Shown one piece after another: positions 1 through 8,070 of a stretch of 20,113 bases of DNA. A program made the position numbers and the translations under genes. This DNA is from Ignavibacteria bacterium UBA4661. GTDB lineage: Bacteria > Bacteroidota > Ignavibacteria > Kapaibacteriales > UBA4661. The stretch is from positions 2,167 through 22,279 of the forward strand of contig DHLT01000051.1 of assembly GCA_002405405.1 (NCBI GenBank), in the 5' to 3' direction. Below the pieces are notes generated by a model. It ran no database searches. It saw only the letters and a program-made list of their open reading frames with translations, and was not told the DNA's origin. How positions within the stretch are numbered: position 1 is the first letter of the stretch; every line of letters begins with the position of its first letter.

Positions 1-7
1 CTAAGCT

Positions 8-703
8 GTGTGCGGATTGTTTCCGGCGAATGCACTTGACAATGACGACATTGAAGTTTATGCCGATGATACGCGCACATCAGTGCTTGCTACCTTGCAT
101 TGTTTGCGACAACAATCGCAAAAATCAACTACGGTGCCGAATCTTTCGTTGTCGGATTTTATTGCGCCAAAGCGTACAGGTATTGCCGACTATATGGGGG
201 CATTTGCGGTTACTGCAGGGCATGGCACAGATGAATTGTGTGCTTACTACGAAAAACAGAATGATGATTTTTCTTCGATTATGGTCAAGGCAATCGCCGA
301 TCGTTTTGCTGAAGCGGCAGCAGAATGGCTTCACGCGCAAGTACGCACCACATGGTGGGGCTATGCACCCGATGAACATCTCACGAATGAGTCGCTTATC
401 AAAGAAGAATATCAAGGAATTCGACCTGCTCCGGGGTATCCGGCATGTCCTGATCACACGGAAAAACGCACACTCTTCAATTTGCTGTCCGTCGAACAAC
501 ACACAGGTATGTTTTTAACGGAGAGCTGTGCAATGTTTCCTGCGGCATCGGTATCCGGTTGGTATTTCGCACATCCGAAAGCAAAGTATTTCCCTCTAGG
601 GCGTATCAATAAAGATCAAGTTGTTGATTATGCTCGACGGAAAAATATGTCCGTTGATGAAGTCGAACGATGGCTTGCACCAAACTTGGCGTATGATGTG
701 TGA
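8..703 (+). CDS. metH: Cobalamin-dependent methionine synthase, C-terminal reactivation domain (5' part missing)
   Basis: This is the C-terminal AdoMet-binding reactivation domain of MetH, the cytosolic enzyme that methylates homocysteine to methionine using methylcobalamin. In this domain AdoMet and flavodoxin rescue oxidised cob(II)alamin. The AdoMet-binding motif [10 protein letters not shown] is at residues 139-148. The usual family ending is present: [11 protein letters not shown] at 180-190, then DYARRKNMS and [14 protein letters not shown] near the start matches a stretch that normally lies about 100 residues inside this domain, so the beginning of the domain and all upstream MetH domains are missing. 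The frame has a TAA at bases 2-4, immediately before A-V-C-G-L-F. Base 8 is only the first possible start (GTG) after it and has no ribosome binding site, so it is unlikely to be the natural start. The family assignment is very secure; whether the gene is intact is not. Confidence 0.93.
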   Translation: MCGLFPANALDNDDIEVYADDTRTSVLATLHCLRQQSQKSTTVPNLSLSDFIAPKRTGIADYMGAFAVTAGHGTDELCAYYEKQNDDFSSIMVKAIADRFAEAAAEWLHAQVRTTWWGYAPDEHLTNESLIKEEYQGIRPAPGYPACPDHTEKRTLFNLLSVEQHTGMFLTESCAMFPAASVSGWYFAHPKAKYFPLGRINKDQVVDYARRKNMSVDEVERWLAPNLAYDV

Positions 704-741
704 GACGGAAGATTACCGTGCCAATAAAGACGTTCTGATGA

Positions 742-760
742 TGTGCTGATGACAAGCACA
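742..760. terminator. Small hairpin between convergent metH and the ATP-grasp gene
   Basis: TGTGCT and AGCACA form a perfect 6-bp stem around a 7-base loop. The hairpin lies in the 78-base gap between two convergent genes, where a bidirectional terminator would be expected. No T-run follows on either strand, so a terminator role is only a guess. Confidence 0.25.
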
Positions 761-781
761 GAGCGCGTATGTGCGGCATGA

Positions 782-2128
782 TTATCGATGTCCTTGTGAT
801 GGTTCTTCTTTTTTCACAAAGATACCCGCAGACAGTGCCGAGCCATCGGTTGCAGAGGGCGAAAGCCGCACGTACACTTCGCGTGCCGAACCACCGATGA
901 TATAAACACCATAATTGGGTTCAACAAGATCAGTCATGCCATTCGGCAGAGGGTGAAGAATTTTCTGTACGGCAAAATACTCCTGAACAACCCATCGGTG
1001 TGGTACTGCCATTGCCAGCGACAATTGCCATATTTCATGAGATACCGATTTGCCGATTATGACATCATCGCCTTCGCACCCATAATCGGATTTCAATACC
1101 CAGCGATCTTTATCCATTAAATCGAGGTGAAATTCAGGATGCAGAACAGAAGCTGTTTGCAAATCGCTCAAACGATAGGTACGTGGCAGGTAGGTGCGGA
1201 TAATTGACTGCTCATACGCCGAAAAGCGGTCGCAATAATGCCACAGTAATGCCATGCTGATTTTATTTTGCGTGAGAATTGCACCAAAAGGATTCACAAT
1301 ACAGGTCGTGCTATGATACTCGGCATTACATAAGAGCATGATTTCGCGATGTAGAGGGGTATTGTCAGGCAGAGGGAGCTCGTCGCTCCACGGCGATTGT
1401 CGTTCTGTCCACCAATCTGTTTTATAATGACGAATCACAATGTCGATGGCTTCCCCAAACATACCAATACGATGAGGTGCGCTATCATGGGGCATCGGAT
1501 GGAGATTAAACGGCGAACCAAGGACGCACTGCCACCCGCGCTTTTCGAACCACGAACGGTACAATGCGATCATGGGCATATCCTCGGTAATTTCAGTTGG
1601 ATAAAGCAAGGCAATACGTGGAGTTTCGGTGAGCAGTGTAGGATCAATAGTTGCTGTATAGCTTTTCCAGAGCATTGTACAGAAGCGTTCTTCCATCATG
1701 TCGTTGGGATCATGCCATGTTGAAGAATGCCCCGCCATACTGCGAAAGATACGATTGAGCAATACAGCTTCGGGTTCTCCGCTCGGCGTATCGCTATTCA
1801 TTTCGCAGACTTGAATGCGTCCATCCTCGCAAACAAAAGCATCAATGCGTGCAATACCATGCCATGCACCGCCGGAGGCAGACCACAAAAGTTGTTGATA
1901 GGGGAGAAATCCATACCACTCTTGTACAATGTCCGGTTCGGCAAGCAAGAGATCACACAAGCTATCATGCACTTGAGCAATACCTTCGGCAACATGGCAG
2001 AACTTTTCATAGAGTGCCGCGGATAAGATGCAAGGATTCGACGAAAAACGAGGCTTACCGTCAAGCCAAGGATCAGTAAGAATGCGCGTTGCAATTAATT
2101 GCTCAGCGAAGTGCGAGTAAGTATCCAT
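782..2128 (-). CDS. Glutathionylspermidine synthase family ATP-grasp protein
   Basis: This 448-residue protein looks like a stand-alone C-terminal synthetase domain of glutathionylspermidine synthase (GSP_synth family). That family uses ATP to form an amide bond between a carboxylate, such as that of glutathione, and an amine such as spermidine. Visible marks are CEMNSDTPSGEPEA at residues 108-121, VNPFGA followed by K289, and the glycine-rich ATP-grasp segment WVLKSDYGCEGDDVIIG at 343-359 with K346. Near the C-terminus are GVYIIGG and a YVRLSPSATDG stretch, as in relatives. The amidase domain of the E. coli bifunctional enzyme is absent, which places it with YgiC/YjfC-like single-domain proteins. 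The true substrate cannot be read from the sequence. The ATG at 2126-2128 is preceded by two copies of a 17-base repeat and no clear ribosome binding site. It converges on metH and is divergent from crtW. Confidence 0.85.
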   Translation of the reverse strand: MDTYSHFAEQLIATRILTDPWLDGKPRFSSNPCILSAALYEKFCHVAEGIAQVHDSLCDLLLAEPDIVQEWYGFLPYQQLLWSASGGAWHGIARIDAFVCEDGRIQVCEMNSDTPSGEPEAVLLNRIFRSMAGHSSTWHDPNDMMEERFCTMLWKSYTATIDPTLLTETPRIALLYPTEITEDMPMIALYRSWFEKRGWQCVLGSPFNLHPMPHDSAPHRIGMFGEAIDIVIRHYKTDWWTERQSPWSDELPLPDNTPLHREIMLLCNAEYHSTTCIVNPFGAILTQNKISMALLWHYCDRFSAYEQSIIRTYLPRTYRLSDLQTASVLHPEFHLDLMDKDRWVLKSDYGCEGDDVIIGKSVSHEIWQLSLAMAVPHRWVVQEYFAVQKILHPLPNGMTDLVEPNYGVYIIGGSAREVYVRLSPSATDGSALSAGIFVKKEEPSQGHR

Positions 2129-2129
2129 G

Positions 2130-2163
2130 TGAAAAGAGCCGTAATTTGAAAAGAGCCGAAATT
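2130..2163. repeat. Two tandem 17-bp repeats in the divergent promoter region
   Basis: Units 2130-2146 and 2147-2163 are TGAAAAGAGCCGTAATT and TGAAAAGAGCCGAAATT, differing at one base. They lie directly upstream of the ATP-grasp gene start, probably in its 5' leader, and within the 98-base gap shared with the divergent crtW gene. They could be a duplicated protein-binding site or a simple tandem duplication; the sequence does not decide. Confidence 0.7.
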
Positions 2164-2226
2164 TGAGAGGAAAAATTTGTCATGACACAGTAACTTGAGT
2201 AAAATACTTTTTTCTTTGATGTAGAA

Positions 2227-2994
2227 ATGCACACAGACACAACACAACAGCATATTTCGTTACGTATGAGCAAGCATGATAGTATTCAGGGTATTGCTAT
2301 TGCCCTGACGATTATCGTGGCATGGTGTGTTATGCTATACCTTTTACTTCATTTTGATGTAGATACTCATCGTTGGTTTATTTTCCCGGCTTGCCTTGCA
2401 ATGACCTTACTCTACACGGGACTTTTTATCACGGCACATGATGCCATGCACGGTTCAATTGCACGCCATTTCCGGCGCAGTAATACATTACTTGGTATCA
2501 TCGCGGTTGCGCTCTATGCCGTTTTTTCATACCGAAAACTATGGTTTAAACATTGGGAACATCATCGGCATGTAGCGAGTAGTCAAGACCCCGATTATCA
2601 TGATGGTGTGCGTACGGGATTTTGGGCATGGTATGGTCATTTCTTACGCAATTATGTTAGTGTTGGTCAGATCTGTGCTATGGCAATTATCTTCAATGTG
2701 TTGCATCATGGTGCGCATATTCCCTTGGGTAATCTTCTGCTCTTTTGGGTTGCTCCCGCTCTTCTGAGTACACTGCAACTCTTCTATTTCGGCACCTATC
2801 GACCGCACAGAGAACCGGAACATGGCTATGACAATCGGCATCGCTCAACCAGTAATGATTTTCCCGTGTGGTTGTCATTTCTCACTTGTTATCATTTTGG
2901 GTATCATTGGGAACATCATGAGTATCCCTCCGTGTCGTGGTGGCGACTGCCTCGTATTCGGCAACAACGTACAGAGAAATCCATTCATCCATGA
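2227..2994 (+). CDS. crtW: Beta-carotene ketolase, CrtW type (membrane di-iron fatty acid desaturase superfamily)
   Basis: This 255-residue integral membrane oxygenase matches CrtW, which introduces 4-keto groups on beta-ionone rings to give echinenone and canthaxanthin, or astaxanthin from hydroxylated substrate. The three histidine clusters expected to bind the di-iron centre are present: HDAMH at residues 71-75, HWEHHRH at 109-115, and HFGYHWEHH at 223-231. The CrtW-like stretches GLFITAHDAMHG, FGTYRPHR and SWWRLP favour ketolase over a fatty acid desaturase. Hydrophobic membrane segments lie at about 23-42, 50-70, 86-101, 145-160 and 168-187. The ATG at 2227 has no Shine-Dalgarno sequence. 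No other carotenoid gene is in the window, so the beta-carotene pathway must be encoded elsewhere. A CrtO-type ketolase is excluded because that family is FAD-dependent. Confidence 0.88.
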   Translation: MHTDTTQQHISLRMSKHDSIQGIAIALTIIVAWCVMLYLLLHFDVDTHRWFIFPACLAMTLLYTGLFITAHDAMHGSIARHFRRSNTLLGIIAVALYAVFSYRKLWFKHWEHHRHVASSQDPDYHDGVRTGFWAWYGHFLRNYVSVGQICAMAIIFNVLHHGAHIPLGNLLLFWVAPALLSTLQLFYFGTYRPHREPEHGYDNRHRSTSNDFPVWLSFLTCYHFGYHWEHHEYPSVSWWRLPRIRQQRTEKSIHP

Positions 2995-2996
2995 TA

Positions 2997-3022
2997 CACC
3001 CATCAAAGATGTTTGATGAGTG
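2997..3022. terminator. Inverted repeat between convergent crtW and porQ, possible bidirectional terminator
   Basis: CATCAAA (3001-3007) and TTTGATG (3012-3018) form a perfect 7-bp stem with loop GATG. After one mismatch, CAC and GTG extend it by 3 bp. It fills almost the whole 30-base gap between two convergent stop codons, which fits a shared terminator. It lacks a U-tract, so intrinsic termination is not certain. Confidence 0.45.
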
Positions 3023-3024
3023 AA

Positions 3025-4020
3025 TTACAAACTTGCATTGACCGTAATGCGATGTGCCATACCTGCCGCACCAAACGAACTGAATCCATAATCCATGCGG
3101 ATAGATTTTACGACAATACCAATGCCTGCGGTAACACCGGATAAGCCAGCTGAACGCTCAGGTGCAAGAGCTTGACGGCGATTGTTGTTGTATCCTACAC
3201 GCACAAGTGCATTTTTACTAAGGGTAATTTCGCCACCCACAGAAAAATCTCGAAAGCGTGAAATGAAATCACCATTCTGCCGATTAACGCTATTAAATGA
3301 AAAATTGAAGAGCATCGGTAAACCACGTAAAGCATGATTAAAGCCCACACGTAAATCAGCGGGCAGACCAAAACGTTCGCCTGTGTACGTGCTTGTTTGT
3401 ACGCCTGCGTGAATAAGTGCTACCGCTAAATTCACTCGCTGCTTACTGATGCGATACAACATGCCTGCACTCAAACTCATGCCTGTTGCTCCTGCGTCAT
3501 CTAATTGGCTGGCGATAAAAGTACCGCTCACACCATAAAACCAATTCGTATCTAATTGATTGGCATACATGAACGATACTGCCATATCAAATGCCGAAAA
3601 TGTTCCGGTAATATCACGTCCATTGGTGGTACGGTCAAATGAACCATAATTGATGTAATTCACAGCAACGCCTGCTGTGCCGCGTGTGCGCAGACCATAT
3701 CGCTCTAAGGGTGAAGCAAATGCAATCGTGCCTGCATTGATGTCGGCAATATGTTTGAAAAAGGTTGCTTCAAAGTTATAGTCCAAGGAGGTCGCAAGAA
3801 TAGCAGGATTCATCATGCTTGCCGCTACATCACCCTCTAAAGCAATCCCTGTCCCGCCCAGTCCGGCAATACGAGCTGACGGCTCATTACGCAAAAAGGA
3901 AAAACCTGATATTTGCCCAAAGGCGGGTGTAGAAACTACAAAAGCAATCAGACAGAATACGCAAGATCGTAGCACGAAGAAGGGCAAATCACAAGAAAAA
4001 ACACAATGAAATATTCGCAT
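3025..4020 (-). CDS. porQ: Type IX secretion system outer-membrane protein PorQ
   Basis: This 331-residue protein resembles PorQ of the PorV/PorQ family, FadL-like outer-membrane beta barrels of the type IX secretion system. The N-terminus is a signal peptide: basic start, hydrophobic core to about residue 30, likely cleavage near PAFGQ. The mature start has the family hallmark of FLRNEPSARIAGLGGTGIA followed by a DVAASMMNPAIL segment. The rest alternates polar and hydrophobic residues and ends in a beta-strand (ITVNASL) typical of outer-membrane barrels. PorQ functions with PorZ in modifying and anchoring cargo proteins in species studied; whether that holds here is inferred. The start codon lies 52 bases after the thioesterase stop codon on the same strand, so co-transcription is possible. 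No other type IX gene is in the window. A generic PorV/PorQ-like barrel is the main alternative. Confidence 0.8.
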   Translation of the reverse strand: MRIFHCVFSCDLPFFVLRSCVFCLIAFVVSTPAFGQISGFSFLRNEPSARIAGLGGTGIALEGDVAASMMNPAILATSLDYNFEATFFKHIADINAGTIAFASPLERYGLRTRGTAGVAVNYINYGSFDRTTNGRDITGTFSAFDMAVSFMYANQLDTNWFYGVSGTFIASQLDDAGATGMSLSAGMLYRISKQRVNLAVALIHAGVQTSTYTGERFGLPADLRVGFNHALRGLPMLFNFSFNSVNRQNGDFISRFRDFSVGGEITLSKNALVRVGYNNNRRQALAPERSAGLSGVTAGIGIVVKSIRMDYGFSSFGAAGMAHRITVNASL

Positions 4021-4072
4021 ACAGCAAGAGATGTCGTAACAGAAGAGGAAAGAACTTTATGAAAAAGAAAGA

Positions 4073-4531
4073 TCATGAAGCAGAAATGTTCTGCGAGCGA
4101 TGAGCATAAGTCATCAAAGCATCAAAAAACCATTGTGGCGGGCGGATCGGTTTGACCGTACCGGTTTGAGCAAAAGCAAGTTTAGTGTGCCCTTGTACAA
4201 TCAGTGTTTCCGAACCATCCTGTTCTTTACGAGTAATCTTGTACTCAAGGTGCAGAATAGGGCTTCGCTGAATGGTTGCTGTAGTATGGATATACAGTAA
4301 GTCATCATACCTCGCCGGAGTTTTGAATTGCAATGTAGTTTCAATGACGGGAAAAATCACACCACGAGCTTCAATCTCTGCATATGGCAGACCCGCTGCT
4401 CGAAGCAATTCTGTACGACCTATCTCAAAATAATACAGGTAGTTACCATGCCAAACAATTCCCATTTGGTCTGTTTCACCATAACGGGTACGGAGTTCTG
4501 AGCGATGATACACTGTAAGTGGTTCGAGCAT
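4073..4531 (-). CDS. Acyl-CoA thioesterase, hotdog fold, YbgC/4-hydroxybenzoyl-CoA type
   Basis: This 152-residue hotdog-fold protein should hydrolyse acyl-CoA thioesters in the cytoplasm. The active-site region is at residues 17-31: YGETDQMGIVWHGNY, with D21 at the position of the catalytic aspartate of the YbgC/4HBT family. YFEIGRTELLR follows, the usual start of the long hotdog helix. The chosen start is the ATG at 4529-4531; a TTG four codons upstream (4543) is also in frame but less likely. No strong ribosome binding site is visible. The gene lies between parB and porQ, all on the minus strand. The substrate cannot be predicted; relatives act on short to medium chain acyl-CoA or on acyl carrier protein. 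Confidence 0.85.
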   Translation of the reverse strand: MLEPLTVYHRSELRTRYGETDQMGIVWHGNYLYYFEIGRTELLRAAGLPYAEIEARGVIFPVIETTLQFKTPARYDDLLYIHTTATIQRSPILHLEYKITRKEQDGSETLIVQGHTKLAFAQTGTVKPIRPPQWFFDALMTYAHRSQNISAS

Positions 4532-4648
4532 GAAAGCATTCAAAAAATAACGAGAAGAAATTGGAACTTCGCTGCATCAGTCCGTGCAAAGATGATAAGA
4601 CTCCATCAAAGAGTATGTCTTCTTATCTGAAAAAAGTTAGGCATAGCA

Positions 4649-5704
4649 CTACAATTGTACTTGTAGAAGCAGGTCACGTAAGCGCTCTAAGTCATCCGTA
4701 GAGTAGAATTCTATTTCGATGGTACCACTGCCATCTGTACGTGAGCGTACTTTGACCTGTGTTGCTAAGACCTGCTGTAATTCATTCGCTACTGACTCCT
4801 CATTAGGGGCAGCCGTAGTTGTAGATTCGTCAGTCGAAGAAGTTTGCTTGCCTGATTTTTTATTGGGCGCAGAAGATTTTGTTGAAGATTGTCCTTGCAC
4901 GGCTTGCTGATTTGGTGCCATTGGAGGAGCAACGGCAATTGCCGAGAGTGCTTTGGATAAGGTTGTACCATGCTCAACGACTTTTACCAATTCTTCTGTT
5001 TTTCGTACTGAAAGTTCGTGCTCTACAATAGCATGATACATATCAGTCATGTCGCTTTCTTGTGATAATGCAAGCAACGAGCGTGCATGACCCATGGTGA
5101 TTTGCTTAGTACGCAATGCCGTTTGTACATCGCCCGGTAGACGAAGTAATCGTAAAAAATTGGTGACGGTGGTTCGGTCTTTACCGACTTTTTTTGCAAC
5201 CTCTTCTTGAATCAAACCACATTCATCCATCAGACGGCGATAGCCCAGAGCAACTTCAATCGGGTTCAAATTCTCGCGTTGAACGTTCTCGATCAATGCC
5301 AATTCCAACATTTCGACATCATGTTCGATATCGAGAATGTATGCGGGAATTTTTTTGAGACCAATTTCACGTGACGCACGGAATCGACGTTCACCGGCAA
5401 TAATTTCATAGCCACCTTCGACTCGGCGAACAGTGATCGGTTGGATAACACCTTTTTCTTTGATAGACTTTTTCAAATCTTCGAGTGCAACGGGATCAAA
5501 ATCTTCGCGAGGTTGCATTTTGTTCGGACGTATTTTCTCTAATCCGACCATTGCCGTAATGCCGACAGACTGCCCGTCATCGCTACCGGAGATAAGTTGT
5601 TGAGCCGGCGCGAATGGATTAATACCACTACCCCCCGTCATTTGTGTCGGGAGTAGTGCCTCTAAACCTTTGCCAAGTCCTGTAAGTTGTTTTGTTTTTG
5701 CCAT
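4649..5704 (-). CDS. parB: Chromosome partitioning protein ParB (Spo0J-like)
   Basis: ParB is a CTP-dependent DNA clamp that loads at parS sites and spreads to help ParA segregate the chromosome. The 351-residue protein has LTGLGKGLEALLP at residues 7-19, typical of ParB N-termini. The N-terminal CTPase domain spans about 53-155, with GERRFRA at 104-110 and ENVQRENLNPIE at 139-150. The helix-turn-helix is at about 164-187. A low-complexity Q/S/T/K linker covers roughly 255-305, and the C-terminal dimerisation region follows (about 315-351). The start is taken at the ATG at 5702-5704, preceded by AAGAAG. An earlier in-frame start at 5839 would add 45 residues overlapping parA that do not resemble ParB. 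The gene follows parA by 58 bases, as in most chromosomes. Confidence 0.96.
   Translation of the reverse strand: MAKTKQLTGLGKGLEALLPTQMTGGSGINPFAPAQQLISGSDDGQSVGITAMVGLEKIRPNKMQPREDFDPVALEDLKKSIKEKGVIQPITVRRVEGGYEIIAGERRFRASREIGLKKIPAYILDIEHDVEMLELALIENVQRENLNPIEVALGYRRLMDECGLIQEEVAKKVGKDRTTVTNFLRLLRLPGDVQTALRTKQITMGHARSLLALSQESDMTDMYHAIVEHELSVRKTEELVKVVEHGTTLSKALSAIAVAPPMAPNQQAVQGQSSTKSSAPNKKSGKQTSSTDESTTTAAPNEESVANELQQVLATQVKVRSRTDGSGTIEIEFYSTDDLERLRDLLLQVQL
5363..5378. promoter_or_regulatory. parS-like site inside parB (weak match)
   Basis: The 16-mer AATTTCACGTGACGCA shares the palindromic core TTNCACGTGA and the final CA with the broadly conserved parS consensus TGTTNCACGTGAAACA; the flanks diverge at four positions. 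It overlaps the codons for S111-R112-E113 of ParB. B. subtilis also has a parS inside its parB gene. A chance match is quite possible. Confidence 0.3.
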
Positions 5705-5762
5705 GTTTCTTCTTGAGTAAAAATCTTCTTCGATAAAATCGTCTATGTGAAAATGCTTGTTA

Positions 5763-6686
5763 TTACTGCGGATTGATGACAGATTGCTCGGTTGCAGTAT
5801 GTATTGGAGCAATGGTTTTAGCCGCATGATGTGTGCCATTATGTGGATGTTCGGCGACGACAGTATCTATTGTCTGTGTCGTTTCGGGTGGGGCTACGGA
5901 TACAACTCCTTGCGGAATTGATATGCCATTACGGCGCATGATCTCTGTAGCAAGCTCCATATAATGCTTCGATCCGAGCGAAAGTGCATCATATAGTAAA
6001 ACAGGTTTCCCATGACTTGGCGCTTCAGAAAGCCGCACATTACGAGCGATGAGGGTTTCGAGAACATTGTTGCCAAGCAAGCGTTTGACCTCTTGCACGA
6101 CCTGATTGGATAAGCGCAAACGACTGTCAAACATCGTCAGTAGAATACCTTCAACGGCAAGATTAGGATTCAGTAATTGCTTTACCCGAGAAATGGTGTT
6201 GAGCAATTGCCCAAGACCTTCGAGTGCGTAGTATTCACACTGTACCGGAACTAAGATAGAATCTGCCGCTGTAAGTGCATTTAGAGTAAGCAAACCAAGC
6301 GATGGGGGGCAGTCAATCAAAATAAATGCATATTTACGACGGAGTTCTTCAAGTTTATTACGGAGAACATAGCTTCGATTATCCTCATGCACGAGTTCAA
6401 TTTCCGCACCGACAAGATTGATATGCGAAGGTAACAAATCCAGAAAAGGCATTTCGGTTGCATGAACGGCATCAACACCCGGCAGATCGGTTACCATCAA
6501 CTCGTAAATCGTGTTTTCTAAATTTTTGACATCAACACCAACACCGCTGGAGGCATTGGCTTGAGGATCAATATCAATGATAAGAGTTCTTTGCTCCATC
6601 GCGGCGAAGGAGGCAGAAAGATTTACGGCAGTAGTGGTTTTTCCAACACCGCCTTTTTGATTGGCAATCGCTATAACTTTACCCAT
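5763..6686 (-). CDS. parA: Chromosome partitioning ATPase ParA (Soj-like)
   Basis: This 307-residue ParA/MinD-type ATPase works with ParB in chromosome segregation, cycling between a DNA-bound ATP dimer and a free monomer. The deviant Walker A motif KGGVGKTT is at residues 11-18, including the signature lysine. The switch I region [14 protein letters not shown] and the Walker B strand [18 protein letters not shown] are also present, as is [12 protein letters not shown]. The core ends near residue 255, where Soj proteins usually stop; about 50 extra residues rich in H, T and P follow and look disordered. The ATG at 6684-6686 has no Shine-Dalgarno sequence. The gene lies upstream of parB in a likely two-gene operon. 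Confidence 0.96.
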   Translation of the reverse strand: MGKVIAIANQKGGVGKTTTAVNLSASFAAMEQRTLIIDIDPQANASSGVGVDVKNLENTIYELMVTDLPGVDAVHATEMPFLDLLPSHINLVGAEIELVHEDNRSYVLRNKLEELRRKYAFILIDCPPSLGLLTLNALTAADSILVPVQCEYYALEGLGQLLNTISRVKQLLNPNLAVEGILLTMFDSRLRLSNQVVQEVKRLLGNNVLETLIARNVRLSEAPSHGKPVLLYDALSLGSKHYMELATEIMRRNGISIPQGVVSVAPPETTQTIDTVVAEHPHNGTHHAAKTIAPIHTATEQSVINPQ

Positions 6687-6934
6687 ATGTAGAAAATCGG
6701 AGATTCATGGAGAAACAATCATGATCTGTGTTATTGTATGTATGCACACACATCATACACAGAGTAGGAAGAATGAAAAGAGGGGCAAACTTACCGAAAA
6801 TCACCGAAAGCATCGAATACTACCCGCATGATGTCTCCATATCGAGCTAAAGCAGGAGATAGAGCGCGACTATATTCGTGTTTATGGAAACAATATGGCT
6901 AGTCTACATAATCGCATAGCGTAAGAAAATATGC
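6687..6934. other. Intergenic region upstream of parA
   Basis: These 248 bases separate the potassium channel gene from parA, both on the minus strand, and probably hold the parA promoter. TGTATG (6735-6740) and CATACA (6754-6759) form a 6-bp inverted repeat with a 13-base spacer that could be an operator. No convincing -35/-10 pair, parS site or small gene was seen. Confidence 0.4.
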
Positions 6935-7960
6935 TCAAGGAACACGAAAGAATTGTATCAAATTATCAAGCTGTGAATGCGACAGTGCAATAATCAGACG
7001 ATCATTGCGTTGAAGGATATATGCCGGGTCGGGCGGAAAAAAGAGTTTGCCGTCATGTGCAACGATAGCAAGTGCCATAGCATTATAAATGCTCCGTACA
7101 TCAATATCGGCAAGTGTTCTGCCGATGATGCTTTCTTTGATAATGATAAATTCTTCGATGACAACATCGAAGGAATATTTCCCGGTAGCTAATTGAAAGG
7201 TATCAATAATGCTTGTTTGCAAAAGCATGAGCGTCAGTCGTGCGGCACCCGAATCATACGGTGATGCTACTTTATTGGCACCGGCGCGAATAAGTTTCGG
7301 CACAGTCGAAGCAACATCAGAGCGTGCGACAATATGTAAATCAGGATTTAAGCCACGAGCAGTGAGAGTCACAAATACATTGAGTGCATCATCGCTGAGG
7401 GCTGAAACAAGACCCTTGGCAACACGGATACCGGCTTGCTCTAAAACTTCTTCTGATGTCGCATCGCCGATGATATGAGGAATACCCAACTCTTTAAGGG
7501 TTTTTCTTGTGTCAGGATTTTGATCAATAACGACAAAGTCCTTACGTAGAGATTGGACTTCGCTTGCAATGCGGTGTCCGATGCGACCATAACCGCAAAT
7601 AATGTAATGATTATTCATGGCACGAATTTTCCGAAGGTTTAATCGTTGATAAAGAATTTCTGAATGTAAAATACTTTGGGCAATAATCGTAACTGTATAC
7701 GACAAACTGCCTACGCCAAGAAAAATAAGACCTATAGTAAAGACTCGACCATAAAATGATAAGGGATGAATTTCACTAAACCCAATGGTAAACACGGTAA
7801 TAATGGTCATATACAAGCTGTCGAAGAAATTCCACTGTTCGATGAACATATAGCCTGTTGTACCTGCAGCAAAGACAAATCCCATGACGCATAAGAGCAG
7901 AATAGGTGTATTACTTCGAATACGCCGGAATACGCGCAAGACAGAGGATTGTGCTTTCAT
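6935..7960 (-). CDS. Two-TM potassium channel with RCK (TrkA-N/TrkA-C) domains
   Basis: This 341-residue protein has the MthK-like layout of bacterial potassium channels: one membrane helix (about 19-38), a pore loop, a second helix (about 72-97), then a cytoplasmic RCK module. The filter is TIGFS at residues 58-62, followed by EIHPLS, in place of the standard TVGYG. The Rossmann nucleotide-binding motif GYGRIG is at 123-128, with an acidic D146 at the end of the second strand. A TrkA-C-like domain covers about 262-330. The preferred start is the ATG at 7958-7960; a GTG start at 7999 would add 13 residues. Neither has a clear ribosome binding site. It is divergent from the MFS gene. Potassium selectivity is expected but the altered filter makes it uncertain. 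Confidence 0.88.
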   Translation of the reverse strand: MKAQSSVLRVFRRIRSNTPILLLCVMGFVFAAGTTGYMFIEQWNFFDSLYMTIITVFTIGFSEIHPLSFYGRVFTIGLIFLGVGSLSYTVTIIAQSILHSEILYQRLNLRKIRAMNNHYIICGYGRIGHRIASEVQSLRKDFVVIDQNPDTRKTLKELGIPHIIGDATSEEVLEQAGIRVAKGLVSALSDDALNVFVTLTARGLNPDLHIVARSDVASTVPKLIRAGANKVASPYDSGAARLTLMLLQTSIIDTFQLATGKYSFDVVIEEFIIIKESIIGRTLADIDVRSIYNAMALAIVAHDGKLFFPPDPAYILQRNDRLIIALSHSQLDNLIQFFRVP

Positions 7961-8070
7961 AATGAGTTGTGGAGAGATAGTTGGCGAGAGAGTGTACACA
8001 TGAGGATTGATACGAATCTATTAAATTCTGCCTTCAACCGTGTTCGTTCTTCTTTTTGGTTTTTTATTTC

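Noticed and set aside
2227..2994. Generic fatty acid desaturase
   Set aside because: The histidine motifs alone would fit, but the GLFITAHDAMHG and SWWRLP contexts and the 255-residue length match CrtW ketolases better.
4594..4627. GATAAGA/TCTTATC inverted repeat after parB
   Set aside because: The 20-base loop and AT-rich 7-bp stem without a T-run downstream give poor support for a terminator.
5705..5839. 45-residue N-terminal extension of ParB
   Set aside because: It overlaps the 3' end of parA, lacks similarity to ParB, and MAKTKQLTGLGKGLEALLP is the expected ParB N-terminus.
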